From positions 806,001-870,000 of the forward strand of contig NZ_CP169244.1 in the NCBI RefSeq assembly GCF_041902385.1: 64,000 nt of DNA, given 5' to 3'. A program made the translations under genes and the position numbers. The DNA is from Arcticibacter sp041902385. Its GTDB lineage: Bacteria; Bacteroidota; Bacteroidia; Sphingobacteriales; Sphingobacteriaceae. The notes below the pieces were generated by a model, which was not told where the DNA came from, made no database searches, and was given only the letters and a program-made list of their open reading frames with translations. Positions 20,821 through 30,700 of the stretch are shown here, piece by piece (positions within the stretch are counted from its first letter, which is position 1; the number at the start of each line of letters is the position of its first letter).

Positions 20821-23800
20821 TTAAAAGCCGAAAACAACTGCCCATTTCTTATAGGCATTCAGAGTAAAATGCATACTCAACTTATTAGATCCTACCGGAT
20901 CAAACACTAATAACTGAGAAGTCATATATCCGGCAGGCATCGCTCTGGATTGTCCCGCGTTAGATTGCCGATCATACAATAGAGTAGAAATAGGCATCCG
21001 TATATCAGTCAAATCATTGTTCATCGCGTCCGCGGAGATAATTTCGACAACGAGATTGGGGCTGGCGTCACCGGCCGCTGCCCCTAAGACAGCGTTATCT
21101 CCAACGATTTGTATCGAATATAATTGGACGCCACTAGGAACTGTCAATTCGAATAGATTGTTGTATCCGGAAGAGCTTTTGTCTGTCTTATATCCCGGTT
21201 TCATTACTAATGTGATTCCTGGTCCTGACGCCTTAACAGTTGTATGAGTCAAATTGCTAGGATGGTAATATAAAACACCGCCACTACTCCCGCCGCCTGC
21301 AGCAGGTGCCTGCCAGGTAGCAGCTGTACCCGTGCCATTTACAGTGAGTACCTTGTTCGCATCGGTCGCTGTAATTGCAGGCATTTTATTGTCCACATAA
21401 GTCTTAATAGCGCTAACCGAAGGATATTTCGTAGTTGAAGCCGCATCCGTAGTGATATTATTACTAATATTAGCAACGTCCTGTTTACCGTTCAGGGCGG
21501 TTTGCGTAGCCGTACTTATTGGTTTGTTCAGATCGCTCGTATTGTCAACATTTCCCAAGCCAACGTCCGCCTTTACAATCCCGGTTGGAGAAGTAATAAT
21601 AGGGCTGGTTAATGTTTTATTAGTAAGAGTTTGTGTTGCTGATATTCCAACTACCTGCTGGTTGATGCCAGCATTATCATAAGTTGACTTCATCATGTCC
21701 CCACTGCCGCTACTCATTGTTGCCCAAAATCCGTCTCCCCTTAAATAGGTGGATGTACTTGGTGTACCACTTGCAGCGAGGGCTGATACCGGGATCGTGC
21801 TACTGCCATATCTTGCAGCGGGAATAGTTCCCGAAGTCAGGTTTACAGCATTAGTCTGGTCAACATTTTGAACATTCCCCAACCCTACGTCTGACTTTGT
21901 CAACGAAAGCATTGTCTTTACTGCAGATGCAGTAAGAGCGGTAGGTGCTGCAGTAGATGCAGTATTGTTTCCTAAGAGCGTTCCCGCTGCAATAGGGCTG
22001 TTTCCTGCAGCCGCCCACGACGCGTTCGTTCCGTTAGTCTGTAATACCATTCCTGCATTTCCGGTTTGACTCGGAAGCAGCGCGTTTAGTGCTGCAGTAG
22101 CCGTAGTTGCTCCGGTACCGCCTTTGGCAATAGGAATTGTTGTTCCATTCCAGCTACCACTGTTGATTGTTCCGACAGAACTGATACTGGTTGATCCGGT
22201 CCAGGTTGAAAGGGCAGTATTCTCAACGTTGTTCAGACCGAGCATCGTTTTTACCGCCGCGGGAGCCAACTCGGTGGCGGCTGCCGTTGCGCCACTGTTG
22301 TTTCCTAACAATGTATTATTACTAATAGAAGGCGCACTTCCTGATGCAGTAGAGCTCAAAGTTCCATCAGCTGCAATAGAAAGTCCACTTCCAACCTTTA
22401 CACCACCCAACACAGATGCACTAGCCGTAGGCAAAGTATAGTCATTTGCGTTAGCGGCGATCCCGTCTAACTTAACTTTATCGCTCGCTGATAGTAAACC
22501 AGCTGCTGTGCTGCTTGCCACCGGCAGTGTGGCACCAGTTCCTGTGCTGCTTGCTATTTGTCCATTGGTGGCAGAAGGCGTATATGTTAGATTTGTCGCG
22601 CCTCCCCCTGAAGCTCCCCATGCGAATCCGCCAGCACCGTCGGAAGTTAACACCTGTCCAGTTGAGCCAGTTGCCGGAACATTCAGCTTTGCCTGAGTGA
22701 CTGCCTTATTGGCCAGATCAGCAGTTACAATCGTGCCATCCAGGATTTTGGCTGAAGTTACTGCATTGTTTCCTATTGTTGTCGGCACAGTGATAGTTGA
22801 TCCGACGGTACCCGTCCCCGTCACGTCACCTGTAAGTTGTACATTTTGGTCGCCGGTATTACTTCCCGACAAATTCGGGGCTGAAACAGTACCGCCCGGT
22901 CCCACAGTAATTGAACTTGCCGTAAGAGATCCGGTAGTAACGGAAGTTGGTGTGATATTTCCCAGTGATAGTGTAATTGCAGGGGTAGTTGTGCTTGTTG
23001 CAACACTCCCCGTGATACCTGAGTTAGCGGTTAACGACACATTGGTCACTGTACCCCCAGCAGTTGGAGTTTGCCATACTGGTGCGCCTCCGCTTCCCAC
23101 GGTCAGGATCTGGCCAGTTGTTCCTGTAGCTGGCACTTTGTTATCGACATAACTTTTAACTGCATTTGCTGTAGGATAATTATCAGCCGTAAGGGTACCT
23201 GAAAGCGATGTCACTTTGTTTGACTTGTCTTCTTTGCCCTGAACAGTTGAGTTTGCACTGACCCGTGCATCCGTATAGTACTTATTAGTGGCACCTTCTG
23301 TAACCAGGTCTGTATTGTAATCACCTGCTGAGGCAGTAACCACACCAGAGCGTCCAAATACAGTAGTCACACCATTCGTGTTGCTTACCTTGCCCCAGGT
23401 AGTACCGTCCGAAATGATCCAGTCTCCGACGCCGTAGGCAACCGTATTATAGGTACCTGCTTTTGATATTACGTAGTATTCGCCTTTGTTGCCCGTTGAG
23501 GGACTTGCTAAGCTGCCAGATGTCGGGTCAAATGTACCCTTATAATTGACGGCTCCAACTAAGGAACTCGGAAGATATTGTGTTTCAATTTTACCTGAAG
23601 CGTCGAGCGGTGCCACTCCCGATGCCTGTCCAATTGCAGTTTTATCTACTTTATTAGAAAGAGCAGTCGAGTTAACCCATTTGTTACCATTCCATTGCAG
23701 AATGTCATTAGTTGCTGCGCTTGTAACTGTGACGTCTGTCAAGTTTGTAAGAGCCACATTAGCAGAAAGGCTGCCAGATGCTACTTTTAACCCAGTCCCG

Positions 23801-25926
23801 ATCGTTAAAGCTTCTGGCGATCCACTTCCGGCAGAACTCCTTCCAAGCACAGTTCCGTTTGCGATATCGGCCATCTTTGAAAGCGTAACTGCCTTATCAG
23901 CCACCGCTAAAGGAGATGCGGCTGTATTTCCATCTCCCGTCAGTGTTCCATCATGGTAGACAGTCGTCATACCTCCTGCAGTAGCAGTCGTAATGCGGCC
24001 CGCTAACTCTTTTAATGCTCCTTGTACGTTTGATGCGCTCACCCCATCACCAGGTGCAACCGTTACAGTCGCTGCGGTCTGATCACCTGTATTCACCCCT
24101 GTTGTCTGGCTAATCACTGCAAGCTGAGCATCTGTCACATATCTCCTGTCCGTTGATGAAGCAATATCAGCAGTAGTAGCATCCGCCCCGGCCGTTACTA
24201 AACCGTTCGAATCGTAGGTGATCTTAGTTTTCGTAGCTCCGGTAATAGGAGCATTGGCTGTTAACTTAGTTGCAATAGCCGAAGTATTCGCAGCAATCTT
24301 GCCGTCAAGCTCTCCTAACACCGATTGAACTGTTGTACCGGTGATACCGGGGATGGCACTTACAGGAACTTGGCTGGCATTTTGGTCTCCTGTATTAGTA
24401 CCAGAAACTGTAGCATCGTCTGTCACCGTTAGCGTCTTCGCGGTGGTGCCCCCTCCGATCGAAAAACCTGATGGCAGTGCAGTCAATGTCAGTCCGTTTA
24501 CACTGGTAACACCAGTTAATGTCTTTGGCATGTTGGCCATCGGCAGAGTGCCAGTTACTTTAGAGGCGAGGTCAATTCCGCCCGCAAGCATTGTATTTGT
24601 CACCTTACCCGCGCCAATAGTAAGGGTCGGACTTAAAGAGTTCGTCCCCGAAGAAGCCCCAACCACATCTCCAGCATTATTAGGGGTAAATGAAATGGTC
24701 TGATTAGCGGCGGGCTTATTTACCCACTTAGAAGTCGCACTATCCCATTGTAACATGTCACCGTTCGCCTTACTTGCTACTGCCACGTTTGACAGTCCTT
24801 CCAGAGTCGGAGTAGCCGCAGAAAGCACACCGGAAGATAAAGACAACCCTGACCCAATGGTTATTGCTTCTGGTTTACCAGTACTGAGAGAACTGTTTCC
24901 AAGAAGGGTTCCTCCTGCAAGGTCAGCCATTTTTCCAAGTGTTACAGCTTTGTCGGTTATTTTAGACGTTCCTACACCATTGTCGGCGATACCCAGATTT
25001 GTGGCATTTCCGTCACCGGAGAGCGTTGCATCATGTTTCACGGCAGTCAAACCTCCGCTCGCCGCCGTACTGATTTCACTTTGTAATTCTTCCAGAGCCG
25101 CCTGAACATTAGTAGATGTCAGGGCTCCGTTCGGTGTTACAGTGATACCAGATGCAGCCCCGCTTGCTCCTGATATTGGCCCCCATGTTCCATCGCCCCG
25201 AAGATAATCGGTTGAAAGGCCATTTCCTATAATTGCTGCTGCTGGAATTGTAGCATTACCAAAGCGAGCAGTTGGTATTGTACCCGAAGTAAGATTTGCT
25301 GCGTTAGTCTGGTCCACATTCTTAACATTTCCTAAACCTACGTCCGAACTTGTTAAAGCTAACATCGTCTTCAACGAAGTCATATTAAGAGGAACCGGAG
25401 ACGCAGAACCTGTTGCCAAATTTCCCAAAATTGTTCCCGTTGGTACAGGAGCGATCTTTTGTAACGCAAGTGCCCCATCGTTTAAACCTACAGAAGCCAC
25501 TCCCGCAGTTGTCGTCGCTGTTAATCCTCCAAATGCGGTTACTCCGGAAATTCCGCTGCCACCACTTCCTCCTGTAACGTCTGCCCAGGTAAAACCTCCG
25601 GCCCCGGTAGAAGTCAACACCTGACCGGCATTGCCGTTGCCCGTGATTCCAGTTAATTTATTGGGTGTGATAGCCTGATTAGCAACCCCGAGCGGACTGC
25701 TGCTCACTCCATTACCCGTGAGGGTAGCATCATGACTAACCAATCCTCCGGCGCCGCTGCCTCCTCCTGCCATGGCTAACAGACCAGCTAAATCAACATG
25801 GCTGTCGCGAGGGCCTGAAATAGACAAGACAGTACCGGCAAGGCTAAGAGATTGGTACAGATCGGCCAGACTAACTGAGTTTCCTCCTTTGATAGAAAGA
25901 TTCTGAGCAGCATCAAGACTCAGCAC
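20821..25926 (-). CDS. Tail-fibre-like surface protein, C-terminal piece
   Basis: This open frame has no signal peptide and starts inside a stalk; it is the continuation of the 25965-26726 frame. It is rich in Ala, Gly, Ser, Thr and Asn and contains many fibre-type units: repeated VTLGKMADLAGGTLLGNSS-like and DVGLGNVKNVDQTNAANLTSGTIPAAR-like strings, TGDQN strings, and SYVDNK/TYVDNK units. Such sequences occur in Bacteroidota and phage proteins annotated as tail fibres. A glycine-rich linker (GGGSSGG) near 21280-21300 leads to a distinct C-terminal domain of about 150 residues (VLYYHPSNLTHTTVK... AYKKWAVVFGF), rich in hydrophobic and aromatic residues, which I do not recognise. The stop lies 11 bases before the preferred start of the S74 fibre gene. 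Joined with the upstream piece the protein has about 1968 residues. Confidence 0.82.
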   Translation of the reverse strand: MLSLDAAQNLSIKGGNSVSLADLYQSLSLAGTVLSISGPRDSHVDLAGLLAMAGGGSGAGGLVSHDATLTGNGVSSSPLGVANQAITPNKLTGITGNGNAGQVLTSTGAGGFTWADVTGGSGGSGISGVTAFGGLTATTTAGVASVGLNDGALALQKIAPVPTGTILGNLATGSASPVPLNMTSLKTMLALTSSDVGLGNVKNVDQTNAANLTSGTIPTARFGNATIPAAAIIGNGLSTDYLRGDGTWGPISGASGAASGITVTPNGALTSTNVQAALEELQSEISTAASGGLTAVKHDATLSGDGNATNLGIADNGVGTSKITDKAVTLGKMADLAGGTLLGNSSLSTGKPEAITIGSGLSLSSGVLSAATPTLEGLSNVAVASKANGDMLQWDSATSKWVNKPAANQTISFTPNNAGDVVGASSGTNSLSPTLTIGAGKVTNTMLAGGIDLASKVTGTLPMANMPKTLTGVTSVNGLTLTALPSGFSIGGGTTAKTLTVTDDATVSGTNTGDQNASQVPVSAIPGITGTTVQSVLGELDGKIAANTSAIATKLTANAPITGATKTKITYDSNGLVTAGADATTADIASSTDRRYVTDAQLAVISQTTGVNTGDQTAATVTVAPGDGVSASNVQGALKELAGRITTATAGGMTTVYHDGTLTGDGNTAASPLAVADKAVTLSKMADIANGTVLGRSSAGSGSPEALTIGTGLKVASGSLSANVALTNLTDVTVTSAATNDILQWNGNKWVNSTALSNKVDKTAIGQASGVAPLDASGKIETQYLPSSLVGAVNYKGTFDPTSGSLASPSTGNKGEYYVISKAGTYNTVAYGVGDWIISDGTTWGKVSNTNGVTTVFGRSGVVTASAGDYNTDLVTEGATNKYYTDARVSANSTVQGKEDKSNKVTSLSGTLTADNYPTANAVKSYVDNKVPATGTTGQILTVGSGGAPVWQTPTAGGTVTNVSLTANSGITGSVATSTTTPAITLSLGNITPTSVTTGSLTASSITVGPGGTVSAPNLSGSNTGDQNVQLTGDVTGTGTVGSTITVPTTIGNNAVTSAKILDGTIVTADLANKAVTQAKLNVPATGSTGQVLTSDGAGGFAWGASGGGATNLTYTPSATNGQIASSTGTGATLPVASSTAAGLLSASDKVKLDGIAANANDYTLPTASASVLGGVKVGSGLSIAADGTLSSTASGSAPSISNNTLLGNNSGATAAATELAPAAVKTMLGLNNVENTALSTWTGSTSISSVGTINSGSWNGTTIPIAKGGTGATTATAALNALLPSQTGNAGMVLQTNGTNASWAAAGNSPIAAGTLLGNNTASTAAPTALTASAVKTMLSLTKSDVGLGNVQNVDQTNAVNLTSGTIPAARYGSSTIPVSALAASGTPSTSTYLRGDGFWATMSSGSGDMMKSTYDNAGINQQVVGISATQTLTNKTLTSPIITSPTGIVKADVGLGNVDNTSDLNKPISTATQTALNGKQDVANISNNITTDAASTTKYPSVSAIKTYVDNKMPAITATDANKVLTVNGTGTAATWQAPAAGGGSSGGVLYYHPSNLTHTTVKASGPGITLVMKPGYKTDKSSSGYNNLFELTVPSGVQLYSIQIVGDNAVLGAAAGDASPNLVVEIISADAMNNDLTDIRMPISTLLYDRQSNAGQSRAMPAGYMTSQLLVFDPVGSNKLSMHFTLNAYKKWAVVFGF

Positions 25927-25964
25927 AGGAGCATTATTTGCTCCTGCAGCTGCAACAGCGTCAT

Positions 25965-26726
25965 CTACGTATTTTTTAGTAACTGCATCTTTATTATTTG
26001 TAGGAGGAGCGAGATTGGTAACCTTGTACCCCCCATTGATACGTTTGCCAAAGGAGTCCCAAAACCACTCAGCGGGATATTCGCTTTGTCAAGGGCAGCA
26101 TTTGTAACTGCACCATCAGCGATTTTAGAAGACGTCACAGCTTTATCTGCAAGATCCAGTGTTACAGGAGCAAGAGCTGCTTTCTCTCCGTTTCCAATCT
26201 TTATAGTACCACCAGAAGTGATTGCTTGAGGAAGTGTTCCACCACCTACAAGTGAAATACCTGACGCTGGCCACGAGCCGTTACTTTTAGGCCCGTAGAG
26301 GGTGTAAGTTGTGGTATTTATGTAAAAATCCCCATTATTACCAGCAGAAGGGGCTGGGTTTGCCGCCCCGTTCAGCAAGGTATTTACGACCGTATTTCCA
26401 CTGCCTCCGGTCCCAATCTCTGAACTGGTCGCTAGCCTTTGCCACTGCCCGTTGTTGAAAAAGTAAAACCCGGGTGTATTATCCGTCTGGTAGACGACAA
26501 GTCCAGTTGCAGGGGCGGCAATAGAGCTCCGCTGCCCCGAAGTCAGTCTAGGGATTAAGACGCCCCTTGAGGTCGATACGACATCCAATTGCGCACTTGC
26601 ATCCGGCGTTGTCGTCCCTACCCCAACCTGAGCCTTCGCTGAAAAACCTAACAGTAATCCAGCAATTATTGTCAAGCACTTGATCGCCCCGCCCAAACCG
26701 CTACTATGTGTAATTTTGAAGTCCAT
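25965..26726 (-). CDS. Tail-fibre-like surface protein, N-terminal piece
   Basis: Residues 1-33 form a signal peptide (hydrophobic CLTIIAGLLLGFSAKAQ). It is followed by VGVGTTTPDASAQLDV and GVLIPRLTSGQRSSI, an N-terminal pattern very common in Bacteroidota tail-fibre-like surface proteins, then collar motifs (GLVVYQTDNTPGFYFFNNGQWQRL; GDFYINTTTYTLYGPKSNGSWP) and the first stalk unit (NIPLSGFGTPLANVSMGG). The frame then breaks. The coding strand reads six G at 26029-26034; a seventh restores MGGYKVTNLAPPTNNKDAVTKKYVDDA, exactly the stalk consensus, and enters the frame ending at 20821. The start is about 30 bases after the porP/sprF-like gene. Confidence 0.83.
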   Translation of the reverse strand: MDFKITHSSGLGGAIKCLTIIAGLLLGFSAKAQVGVGTTTPDASAQLDVVSTSRGVLIPRLTSGQRSSIAAPATGLVVYQTDNTPGFYFFNNGQWQRLATSSEIGTGGSGNTVVNTLLNGAANPAPSAGNNGDFYINTTTYTLYGPKSNGSWPASGISLVGGGTLPQAITSGGTIKIGNGEKAALAPVTLDLADKAVTSSKIADGAVTNAALDKANIPLSGFGTPLANVSMGGTRLPISLLLQIIKMQLLKNT

Positions 26727-26756
26727 TTATAACGTATCTACTTGTTTACTTTCTAA

Positions 26757-27794
26757 TTAATAAAAATCGTAACAGCGCTTGCTGCTGCTCCTTCGGTTAT
26801 TTCGCTCACCAACGCCACCCCTTCCCGGGAAAGTTGTCTCATAATTTAATGCCGCCTCTGTTGTTCCGGCGGTGCTGCCATACTGCAGCTTGGACAAGGT
26901 GGCATCGTGACTAACGCCAAACCTTACCTTATCGTAATAATCTTTACGGATGAAGATGTCAAAGATTAAAGAAACCACCAGTGCATCTCCCTTTACTCCC
27001 TGCTGGCTCCTGTACCAAAGCCCCGCATTTACAGACCTATATTTATATTGAAAACCAGCACTAACCGAACTTTCCTTTGCTTGACTGTAATACACAAGAG
27101 AAGGAATCAGAACAGAATTTCCGTCATCACTGTAAGGATCTAAGTTGATTCTGTAGCTGGTATGTGCATTCACTCTTACCGGCAGGGTCGACCTTAAGCC
27201 AGTAAAAGATTCGTTCGGCTTATTTATATGCTGAGCGGACGCACCGATCATAAAATCGCCAAGAATAAAATTGACTCCTGTGCCTGCATCGAAAAAGTAC
27301 TTGTTGTTTAAGACCGGTAAGGATGCATCTGTAACAGCACCTGGAATAATTCCCGTCACAGGATCGATCTGATCAGCAAAAAGCAATTTATTATAGTCGA
27401 TCCTTCGCCTGGTAAAGCCGGCTTGTAATCCAAAAGATAATACTGCGTTATCGAAATCAATACTATACGAATACAAGCCAGATATATTAAGCTTCTTTAG
27501 ATAAGCAGTTCCCTCACTCGAATTTGTAACCAGCAAACCAAAGCCGCCGCCAAACTGTGGCACATTGTACTCAGTCGACAAAGTGAAGTAGTTAAGTGAT
27601 CCAGGAACTCCCGTCCATTGATTTCTATATATCATATTAACACGTAGATCTCCATCAAACTGCCCGTTAAGCGCCGGATTAAGGTAACTCGGCGCATTGT
27701 AAAACTGCGAATAGATGTGGTCCTGAGCGAAGGCAAACGTCAGCAACTGAAAAAGAAGAAAAAATAACTTTAACGTCTGCTTCATATTCATCAT
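26757..27794 (-). CDS. PorP/SprF family T9SS outer-membrane protein
   Basis: The product has 345 residues with a signal peptide (KLFFLLFQLLTFAFAQ) followed by the family hallmark QDHIYSQFYNAPSYLNPALNG, then alternating beta strands such as NMIYRNQW, NYFTLSTEYN, LSFGLQAGFTRRRID and FMIGASAQHINKPNE. PorP/SprF proteins sit in the outer membrane and, in Flavobacterium johnsoniae, SprF is needed to secrete its neighbour SprB, an adhesin with a type-B C-terminal domain. Here the gene overlaps the stop of just such an adhesin by 4 bases (27791-27794), which suggests translational coupling and a dedicated pairing. The C-terminus carries an Arg/Ser-rich stretch (RNNRRSSSKR) and ends in an aromatic residue. 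Family assignment is firm; the specific partner is inferred from context. Confidence 0.9.
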   Translation of the reverse strand: MMNMKQTLKLFFLLFQLLTFAFAQDHIYSQFYNAPSYLNPALNGQFDGDLRVNMIYRNQWTGVPGSLNYFTLSTEYNVPQFGGGFGLLVTNSSEGTAYLKKLNISGLYSYSIDFDNAVLSFGLQAGFTRRRIDYNKLLFADQIDPVTGIIPGAVTDASLPVLNNKYFFDAGTGVNFILGDFMIGASAQHINKPNESFTGLRSTLPVRVNAHTSYRINLDPYSDDGNSVLIPSLVYYSQAKESSVSAGFQYKYRSVNAGLWYRSQQGVKGDALVVSLIFDIFIRKDYYDKVRFGVSHDATLSKLQYGSTAGTTEAALNYETTFPGRGGVGERNNRRSSSKRCYDFY

Positions 27795-30700
27795 CGTATT
27801 AAATGAATAGGACCAACTGCGCTTCTTGCCCCTGTTTCATATTTCATTCCTTTCCATTCGGTGCCGTCTATAAAGACTGCATCAATACGCCAGACATATA
27901 CCCCCTGAGGAGCTGGCTGACCTGATGATGTGCCGTCCCATCCCTCCGATGGAGACCCTTTCTCATCCAGCTTATCAGACTGCCATACCATCCGGCCCCA
28001 GGTATCAAAAATTTTCAGAGAGTACTTTGCAATTCCGGACCCTTTCGGTCTGAACGTCTTTAGCTCTGTTTTAAAGTTCCCAGGTTCGAAACTATTTGGT
28101 ACATAGAGGTATCCTGGCACACCGTCAATCCTAACTTTCCTTGTCATTGTATCCTGACACCCTTCCGCGTTGACGACGACAAGCCTTACCACGTGCTCAC
28201 CTGCATCTTTATAAGTATGTGTAGGATTTTCATCCTGCGTGCTTTGTCCATCTCCAAAAGACCATATATACTTCACGACAGCTCCCTTACTCTGATTTTT
28301 GAAACTGAAGGTATAATTAGGGATCTTCACTACAGAATCAGGCGAAATTGTAAAGTCCGCCTGCGGAGGCTCTATTACCTGTATATAGTTTGTTTGAACA
28401 ACCTCGTTTGAACAACCGAACTCGCCATATGCAGTAAGCTTTACATTGTATGGCGAATTGATATAAGAAAAGGTGTGCTGAGGATTCGGACTAGTTGAAA
28501 AAGTTCCGTCTCCAAAATCCCACAAATAAGAAGTGGCATTCACAGATAAATTCTGGAAAGTAACACGAACCTGAGTACATCCTTTGGTAACGTCAGACTT
28601 AAAAGCAGCCTGCGGTACTTGAGCGATCCTGACATTTACGATGGCAGTGTCACTACAAAGACTATTATATGCGATGAGCTTTAGCTTATATACGCCGGGC
28701 TGACCATATATATGAGCAGGAGTTGCTTCTGTCGACCTGGAACTTCCGTCGCCAAAATCCCATAGATAACGACTTGCACCTGTACTGGCGTTTGTAATCT
28801 TTATATCCAGCATTCCATTACAACTTACGCTGTCCTGGACCTTAAATAATGCGGTTGGCTTTGGATAGGTACTAAACTGCTTCTCTGTACTACTTTCACC
28901 GCAATCATATTTATTCTTAACGACTAACTTTAATTTGTAAATCTTATCTGCTTGGCTGAGGATTATACCGGTTGGCTCCCGGTCCGTTGATATCAACTCA
29001 TTATCTAAATACCACCAGTACTGATCTGCATATTTTGACGTGTTCTGAATATTGAGCCTCAATGGAGGGCAACCGGCGCTTTCTGATGTAGTAAACGCAG
29101 CAGAAGGCAAAGGATTGAGCTGAAAGTAGTGGACTACAGTATCAGGACATCCCATGGCACTTGTCGCAATTAACTTAACTTCAAACTTGTCAGGCATACT
29201 CGCGTTATACGCAGCATTGAATGTAAAGGTTAGATCTTTCGTCTTTCCTACAACATTATTATTAATCAACCACTTATAAGACACAGCGTCAGTTCCAGCA
29301 TAAGTCGTCTTATTAGTAAATAAAACGGTAGCGGTAGAACCGCAAGCTGCCCACTTCGACGCTTCAAAAGCTGGCTTTGGACGCGCCGAAATTCTAACGT
29401 ATTGTGAGCTTGTATCGATGCACCCCGCCTCGTTGTAGGCTGTAAGCCTAATTTTATAAAGGCCGGGCTCGGTGTAAATATGTTCAGATGTGTAACCCGT
29501 ACCAATATTGTCAGCGCTAGCAGGATCTCCAAAATCCCACTGTACTCCCGCTGCGTTAGCTGGAGTGCTAGCCACAACGAGCTTATAAGGTACACAATTG
29601 AGGTAAGAAGAGTTGCTTATAAAGCTTGCGACAGGCAATGCCGATATTTGAATAGCATGTGTGGCCGTATTACTACAAACACTTCCATCCGGATATGACT
29701 GTACAGCCGTTAACTTAACATCGTATTTGCCCGAATGCAGGTAAGCGTGTTTAGGATTAGGAAGGTTACTGTAGGTACCGTCACCAAAATCCCATGTAAA
29801 AGAGGATGCAGCATTCTTTTCGTTTACAAACTGTATAGAGTCCTTCACACAGTTGAGCGATCTGCCGGCCGTAAATTCCGAATTGGGTTTTGGGTAAACA
29901 ACAATCGTTTCCGAGGTGCTGCCTGTTGAACAGCCGTTCGTAGCAGTCAAATTCACTTGGTAGGTACCCGGCGTAGTAAAAGTATGAAATACCGACTCCG
30001 GCGATTGTGTCGTTACTAAAGTCCCACCGTCATTGAAATCCCAGTAGAAACGATTTGCACCAGTGGAATTGTTATCAAATTTTACCGCAAATGGGACACA
30101 CCCATACTTCCTGTTGCCATCAACAACAAGCTTAGGTGTAACCGTATTAGGATATATAACTATCTGATAACTTTTTGTATCCACACCACATTCATTAATT
30201 GCTGTAAGCTTAAGCGTTACAGTATCTGTCTTTGTGGTGTAATACGTATGTTTTACATCAAAGTTGTCATTTTTCTCAAGAGTATTTCCATCTCCAAAAT
30301 CGAAGATATATTTATTTGGTATTCCCCGCGATTCGTTAGCAATCGTGATCTCCAAAGGAGAACAGCCGCGCGTTTTGTCAGGGGTGAAGCTAACTAACGG
30401 GAGCGGACGTACTAAAACCGAGTCCACATATTCAGTACTTTGACAATCTGTTGAAGCTGTCAGCCTGACGATATAGGTGGTATCGCGATTCAGCGGGTGG
30501 GGTTTAAAGATAATCGTCCCCGGCTGCTCTAGCGAAGATGTTTGCCCGTCACCAAAGTCCCAATGGTAGTCTGCACCCTGCAGAGGAGCTGAGGTATTGG
30601 TGAAAGAAACCGCGAGCGGCCCACAGCCTTTCTCCTTATCTTTTGTGAAAGATGCCTTAACATGTTTTACTGTTTGAAAAACCAATTCTGTACTATTAGC

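Noticed and set aside
22697..23152. A 151-codon plus-strand open frame with hydrophobic Val/Pro-rich sequence
   Set aside because: It is antisense to the Gly/Thr/Ala-rich fibre stalk, whose codons read as Val/Pro on the other strand.
15998..26726. A prophage tail module
   Set aside because: Despite tail-fibre-like stalks and the S74 domain, both proteins have Sec signal peptides and no phage structural, terminase or lysis genes are nearby.
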